This document shows positions 8,454 through 16,729 of a DNA stretch of 64,000 nucleotides, piece after piece; position 1 is the first letter of the stretch; each line of letters starts with the position of its first letter. The translations under genes and the position numbers were made by a program. The notes below the pieces were generated by a model. The model ran no database searches. It saw nothing but the letters and a program-made list of their open reading frames with translations, and was not told the DNA's origin. Source of the stretch: Planotetraspora phitsanulokensis (GTDB lineage: Bacteria > Actinomycetota > Actinomycetes > Streptosporangiales > Streptosporangiaceae); assembly GCF_016863295.1 (NCBI RefSeq), contig NZ_BOOP01000044.1:29545-93544 (forward strand), read 5' to 3'.

Positions 8454-9620
8454 GTGGACATTCGCGACCTGACGGCCGATGATCTCGACGCCGTGCTCGA
8501 CAACCGCAAGCGCGCCTTCGGCCCGCTCTCCCCGGGAGACGTGGAGACGTGGCGCAAACGCTTCGAGATCCTGCCAGAAGGGTCCTACCTGGGCTCCTTC
8601 GAAGGCTCCCGGCTGACCGGCACGGCACGGATCAACCGTTTCACCCAGTGGTGGCACGGGCGGGCGCTGTCCATGGGGGGCATCGCCGGCGTGACCGTCG
8701 CGCCGGAGGACCGCGGACGCGGCGTGGGCCGCACGCTCATGTCGGCCGTGATCGACCGGTGCGGCGAACTCGGGCACGTCACGTCCGCGCTCTATCCGGC
8801 CACCACGCCGATCTACCGGAGCCTGGGCTGGGAGCATGCGGGGGCGCTGTTCACGGCCGTCCTGCCCACTGAGGCGCTGCGCGGCCTCGGGGACGACGCC
8901 TCGAAGGCCGTGAAGCTGCGCCGCATGGGCGCGGCCGACGCGCCGGAGCTCATGGCGGTGCTGGAGCGCGTCTACGCCTCCACCCGCGCCAGCGGCCCGC
9001 TCGGCTGGGACGAGCCCACGTGGCGCCTGTGGCTCGACGACGATGACGACTTCTGCTACCTGGCCGACGACGGGTACGTGATCTACCGCTGGGACTCCGG
9101 GGACATCGAGGTCGACAACCTCGTCGCCGGCTCCGAGGCCACGGCGCGCGCCCTGTGGTCGCTCGTCGGCACCGCCTCGTCCATCGCCACGTCGGTCAGG
9201 GCCCCTGTGGCGCCCCACGACCCGGTTCTGTGGATGCTCCGTGAGCGGCAGTCCGACGAGGTCAGGCAGACGCGCTGGATGTTCCGCCTGATCGACCTGC
9301 CCGCCGCCGTCGGACGGCGCGGCTTCCCCGCCGGGGTCGCCCTCGACACGACGATCGAGGTCGACGACCCGCAGCGGCCCGCCAACTCGGGCACCTGGCG
9401 CCTGGAGGTCGCCGCCGGGTCCGGTACGGCTTCCTCCGGGTCCGCCGCCGGCTCGGGTGCGGCGCCCCGATTCACGATCGGCGGCCTGTCGGCCCTGTTC
9501 GCCGGCGTCCCCACGGCCACCCTCCGGCGTACGGGACGGCTCTCCGGGGGATCTCCCGAGGTCGACGACGCCCTGGACGCCGCCTTCAACTGCGCCGCGT
9601 ACATGATCGATTACTTCTGA
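8454..9620 (+). CDS. Eis-like GNAT family N-acetyltransferase
   Basis: A 388-aa protein with the Eis arrangement: an N-terminal GNAT domain with the acetyl-CoA loop [15 protein letters not shown] (about residues 82-96), a second GNAT-like domain, and a C-terminal SCP2-like domain. The C-terminus DYF leaves a terminal Phe carboxylate; in Eis this carboxylate acts in catalysis. Eis enzymes acetylate aminoglycosides and lysine residues, but the substrate here is not predictable. A Gly/Ser/Ala-rich loop near residues 322-338 looks lineage-specific. Confidence 0.85.
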   Translation: MDIRDLTADDLDAVLDNRKRAFGPLSPGDVETWRKRFEILPEGSYLGSFEGSRLTGTARINRFTQWWHGRALSMGGIAGVTVAPEDRGRGVGRTLMSAVIDRCGELGHVTSALYPATTPIYRSLGWEHAGALFTAVLPTEALRGLGDDASKAVKLRRMGAADAPELMAVLERVYASTRASGPLGWDEPTWRLWLDDDDDFCYLADDGYVIYRWDSGDIEVDNLVAGSEATARALWSLVGTASSIATSVRAPVAPHDPVLWMLRERQSDEVRQTRWMFRLIDLPAAVGRRGFPAGVALDTTIEVDDPQRPANSGTWRLEVAAGSGTASSGSAAGSGAAPRFTIGGLSALFAGVPTATLRRTGRLSGGSPEVDDALDAAFNCAAYMIDYF

Positions 9621-9720
9621 CGCGAGCGAAGACGAGCCGATCACGGTAGAGTTCGGTGCCGAACAGATGTTCGGCGGTTCCCAGGACGCCGCTGGGCGAG
9701 CGGACCAGGGAGGCCTGCCG

Positions 9721-10323
9721 GTGCGGATGCCAGAGCTGCGCGTGCTGGGGGTCGACCCCGGGCTGACGCGATGCGGCGTCGGCGCGGTGCGGGGCCGTCC
9801 CGGCGCGCCACTCGATCTCATCGGGGTCGGGGTGGTGCGCACTCCGGCCGAGGACGACATCGGCGCCCGCCTGGTGGTGATCGAGGCCGAGCTCGAGCGG
9901 TGGCTCGACGAGGTCAAGCCCGACGCGGTGGCGGTCGAGAGGGTGTTCGCCCAGCACAACGTCCGCACCGTCATGGGCACCGCCCAGGCCTCCGCCGTCG
10001 CGATCGTGTGCGCCGCCCGCAGGGGCCTGCCGGTCGCCCTGCACACCCCCAGTGAGGTCAAGGCCTCCATCACGGGGAACGGCAACGCCGACAAGAAGCA
10101 GGTGGGCACGATGGTCACCCGGCTCCTGCGGCTCGACGCGATGCCCAAGCCCGCCGATGCCGCCGACGCCCTCGCGCTGGCCATCTGCCACGTGTGGCGA
10201 GGAGGCGTACAGAACCGGCTGGCCGATGCTCTCGCCCGGTCTCGCGGCGCCGCCTCGGTCGCGATGGCCGCGGGCTACCGGCATTCGCCCCCCGGCCGTA
10301 CCGGCGATCGGACCAGACCATGA
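9721..10323 (+). CDS. ruvC: Holliday junction resolvase RuvC
   Basis: A 200-aa endonuclease that cuts Holliday junctions symmetrically in the RuvABC complex. The RNase H-like active site is visible: Asp12 in GVDPGLT, the Glu of VERVF and the Asp cluster of [11 protein letters not shown]. The GTG start at 9721 has GGGAGG upstream; the frame is open to 9667 but that part lacks similarity. The tail after the last helix (from about residue 165) is a variable extension. ruvA follows after a 196-nt gap. Confidence 0.95.
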   Translation: MRMPELRVLGVDPGLTRCGVGAVRGRPGAPLDLIGVGVVRTPAEDDIGARLVVIEAELERWLDEVKPDAVAVERVFAQHNVRTVMGTAQASAVAIVCAARRGLPVALHTPSEVKASITGNGNADKKQVGTMVTRLLRLDAMPKPADAADALALAICHVWRGGVQNRLADALARSRGAASVAMAAGYRHSPPGRTGDRTRP

Positions 10324-10519
10324 CCGTCCGATCCGCGGTGGGGGCGGCGCTCTGTCTGCGGGCTCTGGTAGGACTGGGGGCGGCTCGCGGGCGTGGCCTG
10401 CCGGAGGTCCCGCGGTGGATGTCGCGGTTCAGGCGGGCGACAGGCGTTGACGCTCACGACGGCGGGCCGGTGGGACGGCGTCGTGACCGTTCCGCCCGGA
10501 GCGGGGAGGGGACGGGCGA
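10324..10519. other. ruvC-ruvA intergenic region, no gene seen
   Basis: This gap is longer than usual for ruvC-ruvA. I see no convincing open frame, hairpin terminator or well-spaced promoter. A purine-rich GGGGAGGGGA lies just ahead of the ruvA ATG. Confidence 0.4.
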
Positions 10520-11140
10520 ATGATCGCATCCGTGGCGGGGGAGGTGACCGCCGTCGCGCCGGACGCCGCCGTCATCGAGGTCGGCGGGGTGGGCGTCCTG
10601 GTGCACTGCACGCCCGGCACGCTCGCCACTTTGCGCGTGGGCGAGCCCGCCCGGCTCGCGACCGCTCTCGTCGTGCGGGAGGAGTCGCTCACGCTGTACG
10701 GCTTCGCCACCGATGACGAACGGGTCGTGTTCGAACTGCTGCAGACGGCCAGCGGTGTGGGACCGCGCATCGCCCTCGCGATGCTGGCGGTGCACACGCC
10801 GAACGCGCTGCGGGTCGCCGTGGCCGGCGCCGATCTCAAGGCACTGACGATGGTCCCCGGCATCGGGCAGAAGGGCGCCCAGCGCATCGTGCTCGAACTG
10901 AAGGACAAGCTCGGCACCCCCGACGAGACGGTCGCCGCCGCGTTGAACGGCAAGGCGAAGCCTCCGGCCTGGCGCGAGCAGGTCCACTCCGGCCTGGTCG
11001 GGCTCGGCTACTCCGCCAAGGACGCGGACGAGGCCGTCGCCGTCGTCGGCGCCGAGGCGGACGCGGAGGTCGCGGCGGGCCGTACGCCCCAGGTCGCGGT
11101 GCTGCTCAAGGCGGCGCTGCGCGCGCTGAGCGTCCGATGA
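10520..11140 (+). CDS. ruvA: Holliday junction branch migration protein RuvA
   Basis: At 206 aa it is full length. RuvA forms the tetrameric platform that binds four-way junctions and loads RuvB. It has the N-terminal OB fold, tandem helix-hairpin-helix motifs (ASGVGPRIALAML and VPGIGQKGAQRIVLEL) and the C-terminal domain III (GLVGLGYSAKDADEAV) that contacts RuvB. Confidence 0.96.
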   Translation: MIASVAGEVTAVAPDAAVIEVGGVGVLVHCTPGTLATLRVGEPARLATALVVREESLTLYGFATDDERVVFELLQTASGVGPRIALAMLAVHTPNALRVAVAGADLKALTMVPGIGQKGAQRIVLELKDKLGTPDETVAAALNGKAKPPAWREQVHSGLVGLGYSAKDADEAVAVVGAEADAEVAAGRTPQVAVLLKAALRALSVR

Positions 11141-11174
11141 GGCAGGGCATTAGACCGGCGACCCGGGGGCGCGC

Positions 11175-12224
11175 ATGAGCTTCGAACGTGATCTCGTGTC
11201 GCCCGAGCCGGACAACGACGAGCACACGCTGGAGGCCGCGCTGCGGCCCAAGCGTCTCGACGAGTTCATCGGCCAGGCGCGGGTCCGCGAGCAGTTGTCG
11301 CTCGTGCTGGAGAGCGCCCTTCGCCGCAACCGCCCGCCTGACCACGTGCTGATGAGCGGAGGGCCCGGCCTCGGGAAGACCACGCTCGCGATGATCATCG
11401 CAGCGGAGCTGGGTGCGCCGCTCCGGGTGACCTCCGGTCCCGCGCTCGAGCGCGCGGGCGACCTCGCCGCGATCCTGTCGACCCTGTCCGAGGGCGAGGT
11501 GCTGTTCATCGACGAGATCCACCGGATGGCCCGGCCCGCGGAGGAGATGCTCTACCTCGCGATGGAGGACTTCCGGGTCGACATCGTGGTCGGCAAGGGG
11601 CCGGGGGCGACCTCGATCCCCCTGGACATCGCGCCGTTCACCCTCGTGGGGGCGACGACCCGCGCGGGCCTGCTGCCGGCCCCGCTGCGCGACCGGTTCG
11701 GGTTCACCGCGCACATGGACTTCTACGACGCGAGCGAGCTGGAGCAGGTCCTGCACCGTTCGGCGCGCCTGCTGGCGGTGGGCCTGCCCGAGGAGGGCGC
11801 CCATGAGATCGCCCGGCGGTCTCGTGGCACGCCTCGAATCGCGAACCGGCTGCTCAGAAGGGTCAGAGACTTCTCGGAGGTCCGCGCCGAGGGGGTCATC
11901 ACCCAGGAGATAGCCTCAGCCGCACTGAATCTTTACGAGGTCGACGCGGAAGGGCTGGACCGGCTCGACCGGGCGGTTCTCGGCGTGCTGCTCCGCAAGT
12001 TCGGCGGTGGTCCCGTGGGCCTGTCGACTCTCGCCGTGGCCGTAGGGGAGGAGCCCGAGACCGTCGAGGTCGTGGCCGAGCCGTTCCTCGTACGGCAGGG
12101 CCTGATCGCCCGCACCCCGCGAGGCAGGGTCGCGACGGCGTCGGCCTGGGCTCATCTCGGTCTGACTCCTCCTCCTGACGCGTTCGGCGCATCCGTCCTC
12201 CCCGGGCTGTTCGACGAGGCGTAG
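11175..12224 (+). CDS. ruvB: Holliday junction branch migration ATPase RuvB
   Basis: The hexameric AAA+ motor of branch migration, 349 aa. Walker A GPGLGKT is at residues 63-69, Walker B with D113-E114 in FIDEIHR, sensor 1 is GATTRAG, and the arginine-finger region is [11 protein letters not shown]-terminal winged helix follows. It lies 34 nt after ruvA. Confidence 0.97.
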   Translation: MSFERDLVSPEPDNDEHTLEAALRPKRLDEFIGQARVREQLSLVLESALRRNRPPDHVLMSGGPGLGKTTLAMIIAAELGAPLRVTSGPALERAGDLAAILSTLSEGEVLFIDEIHRMARPAEEMLYLAMEDFRVDIVVGKGPGATSIPLDIAPFTLVGATTRAGLLPAPLRDRFGFTAHMDFYDASELEQVLHRSARLLAVGLPEEGAHEIARRSRGTPRIANRLLRRVRDFSEVRAEGVITQEIASAALNLYEVDAEGLDRLDRAVLGVLLRKFGGGPVGLSTLAVAVGEEPETVEVVAEPFLVRQGLIARTPRGRVATASAWAHLGLTPPPDAFGASVLPGLFDEA

Positions 12225-12265
12225 ACACTCGGGGGCGTGGTGGCGTGAGCCGTACAAGGAGGAAA

Positions 12266-12349
12266 ATGAAAGGAAAAAGTTCCGGGAAAAGTCGCACACC
12301 TGTGATGTACGGGGCGAGTGCGATTACAAATCGGTTTCGAAGGCTATGA
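12266..12349 (+). CDS. Candidate 27-codon ORF with a strong ribosome binding site upstream of yajC-secDF
   Basis: AAGGAGG lies 4 nt before an ATG that opens 27 codons (MKGKSSGKSRTPVM at the start, ending NRFRRL), then TGA. The peptide is very basic and the region is noticeably AT-richer than its surroundings. The strong Shine-Dalgarno sequence in otherwise non-coding DNA is the main support. It has no hydrophobic segment and no obvious arrest motif, so a Sec-monitoring peptide role is speculative. It lies before the yajC promoter and could belong to the end of the ruvB message. Confidence 0.35.
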   Translation: MKGKSSGKSRTPVMYGASAITNRFRRL

Positions 12350-12385
12350 AACAGGAACTTTCCCGCGAGCCGGAACGTGTGCTCG

Positions 12386-12415
12386 TTGCCGGGTCAAGAA
12401 CGGCTCGCATACACT
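12386..12415 (+). promoter_or_regulatory. Probable promoter of yajC-secD-secF
   Basis: TTGCCG (12386-12391), 18 bp, TACACT (12410-12415). The remaining 114 nt before the yajC GTG form a leader with no clear hairpin. Confidence 0.55.
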
Positions 12416-12529
12416 GCGTGGCTTGACTGGCCGCTTACGCCGACCCGTGTAGCGTCGCGGCGGCCACGTGGCAATGCGCATCAAACCTCCGGCGTCAGGC
12501 CGGTTAATCACGTAAGGAAGGGTGGCCCC

Positions 12530-12886
12530 GTGGGTAGCAACCCGCTTGGGACGTTCCTGCCGCTGATCTTGCTGGTAGTGGTCTTCTACTTCCTCTTGAT
12601 CCGTCCGCAGCGAAAGCGGCAGCAGGAGCAGGTACAGATGCAGAACACTCTGGCTCCCGGCGCCCGCGTCATGACGACGACCGGGCTGTTCGGCACCGTG
12701 TCGGCGATTGAGGACGACGACGTCATCCTGGAGGTCGCGCCGGGTGTCGAGACCCGGTGGGTCAAGGCGGCGATCGGCCGTGTGATCCCGCCCGCGGAGG
12801 GAACCTCTGAGGAAGAGACCAGCTCGGTCGCCGACACCCCCGACACGACGCCGGGCGACGATGATTCGAGTAGCAAGCAGTCCTGA
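12530..12886 (+). CDS. yajC: Preprotein translocase subunit YajC
   Basis: A 118-aa protein with one membrane helix (about residues 5-23), then the family motif IRPQRKRQQEQ and the GARVMTTTGLFGTV domain. The acidic, Ser/Thr-rich tail is variable. YajC associates with SecDF in the inner membrane. The GTG at 12530 with GGAAGG upstream is chosen; the frame is open to 12377 but the extra 51 codons cross the promoter. It is followed by secD and secF. Confidence 0.93.
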   Translation: MGSNPLGTFLPLILLVVVFYFLLIRPQRKRQQEQVQMQNTLAPGARVMTTTGLFGTVSAIEDDDVILEVAPGVETRWVKAAIGRVIPPAEGTSEEETSSVADTPDTTPGDDDSSSKQS

Positions 12887-12928
12887 GTAGGCTGATCGCA
12901 CACCCTTTGACGAAAGAACTGACCACCA

Positions 12929-14701
12929 GTGGCCCCACCGACCAGTAGCCAGATCAAGCCGGGACGCACGCTCCTGGTACTTCTGGCGATCATTCTTGCC
13001 ATGGGCGCGACGATCGCCCTGCAGAAGGCGTTCGTCCCGAAATTCGGCCTCGACCTGGCCGGCGGGACCACGGTGACGTTGTCGCCGGTCACACTCGACA
13101 ACAAGCCACCGTCGGCCGAGAGCCTGGACCGCGCCGTCAGCATCATCCGGGCGCGCGTCAACGGCGGCGGCATCACGGACGCCGAAGTCGCCAAGGCGAA
13201 CGGCAACATCGTGATCTCGCTGCCCGGCGTCGGACAGCGCGAGGCGGTGGCGCGTGTCGCGACCACCGCTGAGCTGCGGATGCGCCAGGTGCTCGCGGTT
13301 GCCTCGGCGACGAACCAGCCGGTCCAGATGCCGACGACGGCTCCCACGCCCAGCGGCTCGGGCGCTCCGAGCGCCACGCCCAGCGGGGGGGCTACGTCGA
13401 CTCCCAGCGCGAGCGCGACTCCCGCGGGCAGGGCGCTGTCCTCGGCGCTCGCCGCTCCGTCGCCGTCCGCCCCCGCGGATCCCAAGGGCGGGGCGAAGGG
13501 CGACGACAAGGCCAAGGGCGACGACAAGGCCAAGAGCGACGCGGCGAAGGCCGAATCCACCCCGACCCCGCCGCCGCCGGGTCCAGGCGACACAGCGGAC
13601 CCGCTGGCCGGCCAGGACACCACCGGCATCGACCCGGCTCTGCTGACGCAGTTCCGCGACATCGACTGCACCGCCAAGAACCGCGGCCAGGGCGTCGCCG
13701 ACGATCCGAACAAGCAGATCGTGGCGTGCAGCGACGACGGGACGGCGCGCTACATCCTCGACAAGGCGGCCGTGCAGGGCACCGAGATCAGCGGGGCCTC
13801 GGCGGGCACCGACTCGACGACGGGTGAATGGATCGTCCAGGTCAACTTCAAGTCCAAGGGCGCCACGGAGTTCGCGGACATCACCCGGCGGATCACCACG
13901 CTGCCGGCGCCGCGCAACCAGCTGGCGAACGTGCTCGACGGCGTCGTCATCGTGGCTCCCACGATCGAGGAGGCCATCCCGGGAGGAAGCGCCCGGATCT
14001 CCGGCAACTTCACCCAGTTGACCGCCAACGACCTCGCCGACCAGCTCAAGTACGGCGCGCTGCCGCTGAAGTTCAAGCAGAGCGAGGTCGTGTCCGTCTC
14101 CTCGACGCTGGGCCAGGACCAGCTCAGGGGTGGTCTGATCTCGGGCGCGATCGGCCTTCTGGTGGTCGTGCTCTACCTGCTGCTCTACTACCGCGGCCTC
14201 GGCCTGATCGGTGTGGCCAGCCTCGGGGTGGCCACGGTGATCACCTACTCGACGGTGGTGCTGCTGAGCCACAACGCCGGTTTCCGGCTCTCGCTGCCGC
14301 ACATCATCGGCCTCGTGGTCTCGATCGGCATCACGGCGGACTCGTTCATCGTCTACTTCGAACGCATCCGTGACGAGATCAAGGAAGGCCACCGCACGTT
14401 GCGATCGGCCGTCGAGGTCGCCTGGCGGCGCGCGAGACGGACGATCCTCGTGGCGGACGCGGTCATGTTCATCGCGGCGATCGTTCTGTACTTCCTCGCG
14501 GTCGGCGGCGTGGCGGGCTTCGCGTTCGCGATGGGCCTGACCACACTGATCGACATCGTGGTCGTCTTCCTCTTCACCAAGCCGCTGATGTCGCTGGTGG
14601 CGAGGTTGAGGTTCTTCGCGAAGGGCCACAAGCTGTCCGGACTCGACGCGGAGCGCATGGGCCGTACGAGCCCCGCCGAGCAGACCCTGCAGGAGGCGTG
14701 A
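12929..14701 (+). CDS. secD: Protein translocase subunit SecD
   Basis: A 590-aa RND-type membrane protein that uses proton motive force to pull exported proteins through SecYEG. The first helix (about residues 13-31), the FGLDLAGG motif, the P1 periplasmic domain and five C-terminal helices with the GITADSFIVYFERIRDE segment are present. Between about residues 130 and 225 lies a long Pro/Ser/Thr/Ala-rich then Lys/Asp-rich insertion (ATPSGGATSTPSAS; GDDKAKGDDKAK). Such inserts occur in actinobacterial SecD, but this one is long. The GTG start has only a weak ribosome binding site. Confidence 0.95.
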   Translation: MAPPTSSQIKPGRTLLVLLAIILAMGATIALQKAFVPKFGLDLAGGTTVTLSPVTLDNKPPSAESLDRAVSIIRARVNGGGITDAEVAKANGNIVISLPGVGQREAVARVATTAELRMRQVLAVASATNQPVQMPTTAPTPSGSGAPSATPSGGATSTPSASATPAGRALSSALAAPSPSAPADPKGGAKGDDKAKGDDKAKSDAAKAESTPTPPPPGPGDTADPLAGQDTTGIDPALLTQFRDIDCTAKNRGQGVADDPNKQIVACSDDGTARYILDKAAVQGTEISGASAGTDSTTGEWIVQVNFKSKGATEFADITRRITTLPAPRNQLANVLDGVVIVAPTIEEAIPGGSARISGNFTQLTANDLADQLKYGALPLKFKQSEVVSVSSTLGQDQLRGGLISGAIGLLVVVLYLLLYYRGLGLIGVASLGVATVITYSTVVLLSHNAGFRLSLPHIIGLVVSIGITADSFIVYFERIRDEIKEGHRTLRSAVEVAWRRARRTILVADAVMFIAAIVLYFLAVGGVAGFAFAMGLTTLIDIVVVFLFTKPLMSLVARLRFFAKGHKLSGLDAERMGRTSPAEQTLQEA

Positions 14702-15804
14702 TGCCGGGTGTTATCAGCCGCCTCTACCGCGGCGACATCAACATCGACTTCGTCGGCAAGCGCAAGACCTGGTACGGCCTGTCGGCCTTCCTGCTGGCCG
14801 TGTCGATCCTCGGGCTCGTCCTCCACGGACTGAACCTCGGTGTCGAGTTCAGGGGCGGATCGGTCTTCGACTTCGCCCGTACGCCCGGGTCGACCGTGGA
14901 ACAGGTCCGGTCGGCCGTCTCGGACGCCGGCCCGCACCAGGTGATCGTCCAGCAGGCCGGCCAGAAGAACTGGCGGGTCACGACGGAGAGCCTGGACGTC
15001 GCAGAGGTGTCCACGGTTCAGAAGGCGGTCGCGGCGGAGTTCAAGATCCCTGAGGCGCAGGTCAGCTCTCAGGTGATCGGCGCCACGTGGGGCGGTGAGG
15101 TCTCGCAGAAGGCATGGCTGGGCCTCGCGGTCTTCATGATCGCGATCCTGCTGTACCTCTCCGTGGCCTTCGAGTGGCGGATGGCGCTCGCGGCCGTCGT
15201 GGCCCTCGTGCACGACCTCGTGATCACGGCGGGCATCTACGCCTGGTCGGGCTTCGAGGTCACCCCGGCGACGATGCTGGGCTTCCTGACGATCCTCGGT
15301 TATTCGCTGTACGACGCGGTCGTGGTCTTCGACATGATCAAGGAGGTGACGGGCAAGCTCGGGACGTCGGCCAAGATGACCTACACCCAGGCAGCGAACA
15401 ACGCCCTCAGTCACACCCTGATCCGGTCGCTGAACACCTCGCTCGTCGCGATCCTGCCCGTGGCCGCGATCCTGTTCATCGGGACCACGCTGCTCGGCGC
15501 GGGCACGCTGAAGGACCTGTCGCTTGCCCTGTTCGTCGGAATGATCGTCGGCACCTACTCCTCGCTGTGCGTCGCCACACCGATCCTGGTGACGTTGAAG
15601 GAGCGGGAACCGCAGTGGCAGGCGCTCGCCAGGCGCGTCGCGGCCCGGCAGGTCTCCGCCGCCAAGGCGGCTGCGGCGGCCGCGGGCGGGAGCCGTACGG
15701 GCAAGGAGCCCGTCGTGGCGGGATCCCAGAACGGTACGGGCACTCAGACCGGGCAGGGCACTCAGAACGGCGCCGTGTCCGGCAAGCAGCGCAAGAAGCG
15801 CTAG
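14701..15804 (+). CDS. secF: Protein translocase subunit SecF
   Basis: A 367-aa partner of SecD with six membrane helices, the GVEFRGGS motif (about residue 49) and the YSLYDAVVVFDMIKE segment. The C-terminus is a Gln/Gly/Thr-rich tail ending in KQRKKR. The ATG at 14701 overlaps the secD stop by one base (TGATG), and AGGAGG lies 4 nt upstream; an in-frame GTG one codon earlier is too close to that site. A strong terminator follows. Confidence 0.95.
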   Translation: MPGVISRLYRGDINIDFVGKRKTWYGLSAFLLAVSILGLVLHGLNLGVEFRGGSVFDFARTPGSTVEQVRSAVSDAGPHQVIVQQAGQKNWRVTTESLDVAEVSTVQKAVAAEFKIPEAQVSSQVIGATWGGEVSQKAWLGLAVFMIAILLYLSVAFEWRMALAAVVALVHDLVITAGIYAWSGFEVTPATMLGFLTILGYSLYDAVVVFDMIKEVTGKLGTSAKMTYTQAANNALSHTLIRSLNTSLVAILPVAAILFIGTTLLGAGTLKDLSLALFVGMIVGTYSSLCVATPILVTLKEREPQWQALARRVAARQVSAAKAAAAAAGGSRTGKEPVVAGSQNGTGTQTGQGTQNGAVSGKQRKKR

Positions 15805-15820
15805 TCGTCCGGACGCTGAA

Positions 15821-15863
15821 AGCGCCCCCGCCGCCCGCACGGGCAGCGGGGGCGCTGCTGTTT
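15821..15863 (+). terminator. Intrinsic terminator after secF
   Basis: An 11-bp perfect stem AGCGCCCCCGC (15821-15831) and GCGGGGGCGCT (15846-15856), with a 14-nt loop and GCTGTTT after it. Confidence 0.8.
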
Positions 15864-15965
15864 CCGGGGGTCACGGCGGGTGTTGCCGGTCGCGCAGCCG
15901 GCGCGGCCGGCTTCCGTCGGTGCACAGCCGGCTCGGCGGACGCGGATCGTTCGCCCGATGTGCTC

Positions 15966-15978
15966 TAGGGTGGGCGTC
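15966..15978 (+). promoter_or_regulatory. Probable -10 box for a leaderless apt mRNA
   Basis: TAGGGT (15966-15971) lies 7 nt before the chosen GTG. The geometry is the same as at marR. Confidence 0.45.
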
Positions 15979-16485
15979 GTGACTGACTGGAGCGCCCTGA
16001 TCAGGGACATTCCTGACTACCCGAAGCCGGGGGTCGTGTTCAAGGACATCACCCCGCTCCTGGCCGACCACACGGCGTTCACGCAGGTCGTGGATGATCT
16101 GGCGGACGGCCTGGCCTTCGACAAGGTGGTCGGCATCGAGGCGCGGGGGTTCATCCTCGCCGCGCCGGTCGCCTACCGGAGCGGCGCCGGGTTCGTCCCT
16201 GTGCGGAAGAAGGGCAAGCTGCCGGCCGCGACTCTCGAGGCCTCCTACGATCTCGAGTACGGCTCGGCGGTCATCGAGGTGCACGCGGACGCCTTCGCAC
16301 CCGGCGAGCGGGTTCTGATCGTCGACGACGTGCTGGCCACGGGAGGAACCGCCGAGGCGACCGTGGAACTGGTCAGGCGGGCGGGCGCGGAAGTGGCCGC
16401 GCTGTCGTTCCTGATGGAGCTGTCGTTCCTGTCCGGACGGGACCGGCTGCCCGGCCTCGAGGTCCGTACGCTGCTGAGCGTGTGA
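15979..16485 (+). CDS. apt: Adenine phosphoribosyltransferase
   Basis: A 168-aa purine salvage enzyme that makes AMP from adenine and PRPP. The PRPP-binding loop VLIVDDVLATGGT is intact, as are the N-terminal PDYPKPGVVFKDITPLL and the GIEARGF loop. It sits between secF and relA, as in Streptomyces. GTG at 15979 (VTDWSALIRDIP) is preferred over an in-frame GTG at 15970; the long upstream frame back to 15880 lies in the secF terminator and is not credible. Confidence 0.93.
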   Translation: MTDWSALIRDIPDYPKPGVVFKDITPLLADHTAFTQVVDDLADGLAFDKVVGIEARGFILAAPVAYRSGAGFVPVRKKGKLPAATLEASYDLEYGSAVIEVHADAFAPGERVLIVDDVLATGGTAEATVELVRRAGAEVAALSFLMELSFLSGRDRLPGLEVRTLLSV

Positions 16486-16570
16486 GCACGGTGCGGAGCC
16501 GCCGTGGGGCAGGCCGGTAAGCAGGCGGATCAGGGGCACCGGCATCCGCCGTGCGGCGGGCCTGGCGGCC

Positions 16571-16666
16571 GGCGAAGCGCGGCCGGGAGCGGGCGGCGGA
16601 TCACGGCCGGAAATGGACGGCGGGTCACGGCCGGGAAAGGGCTGCGGATCACGGCCGTGAACAGGC
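16571..16666. repeat. Four tandem 24-bp repeats between apt and relA
   Basis: Units start at 16571, 16595, 16619 and 16643, with the shared core GCGG(A/G)TCACGGCCGG(G)AA; the first copy is the most degenerate. The period is an exact multiple of three, so a frame through it would encode an 8-residue repeat (RRITAGNG-like), but I find no credible start signal. It lies directly upstream of the relA promoter. Confidence 0.65.
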
Positions 16667-16674
16667 GGCGGAGA

Positions 16675-16698
16675 GTGCTGTGGCAGCACGGATACACT
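16675..16698 (+). promoter_or_regulatory. relA promoter -10 box with palindromic operator-like site
   Basis: TACACT at 16693-16698 is a good -10 box. A perfect inverted repeat GTGCTG-tgg-CAGCAC (16675-16689) fills most of the spacer between the expected -35 and -10 positions, where a bound repressor would block polymerase. Confidence 0.45.
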
Positions 16699-16729
16699 GA
16701 GGAATCTGGACTCGACGTGAGGAGTCTGT

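Noticed and set aside
12344..14629. Very long antisense open frames, also at 23531-25714, 28555-31119 and 31228-33417
   Set aside because: They lie opposite well-supported genes (secD, aspS, alaS, mltG), are His/Arg/Gly/Asp-rich without domains, and are the expected shadow of high-GC codon use.
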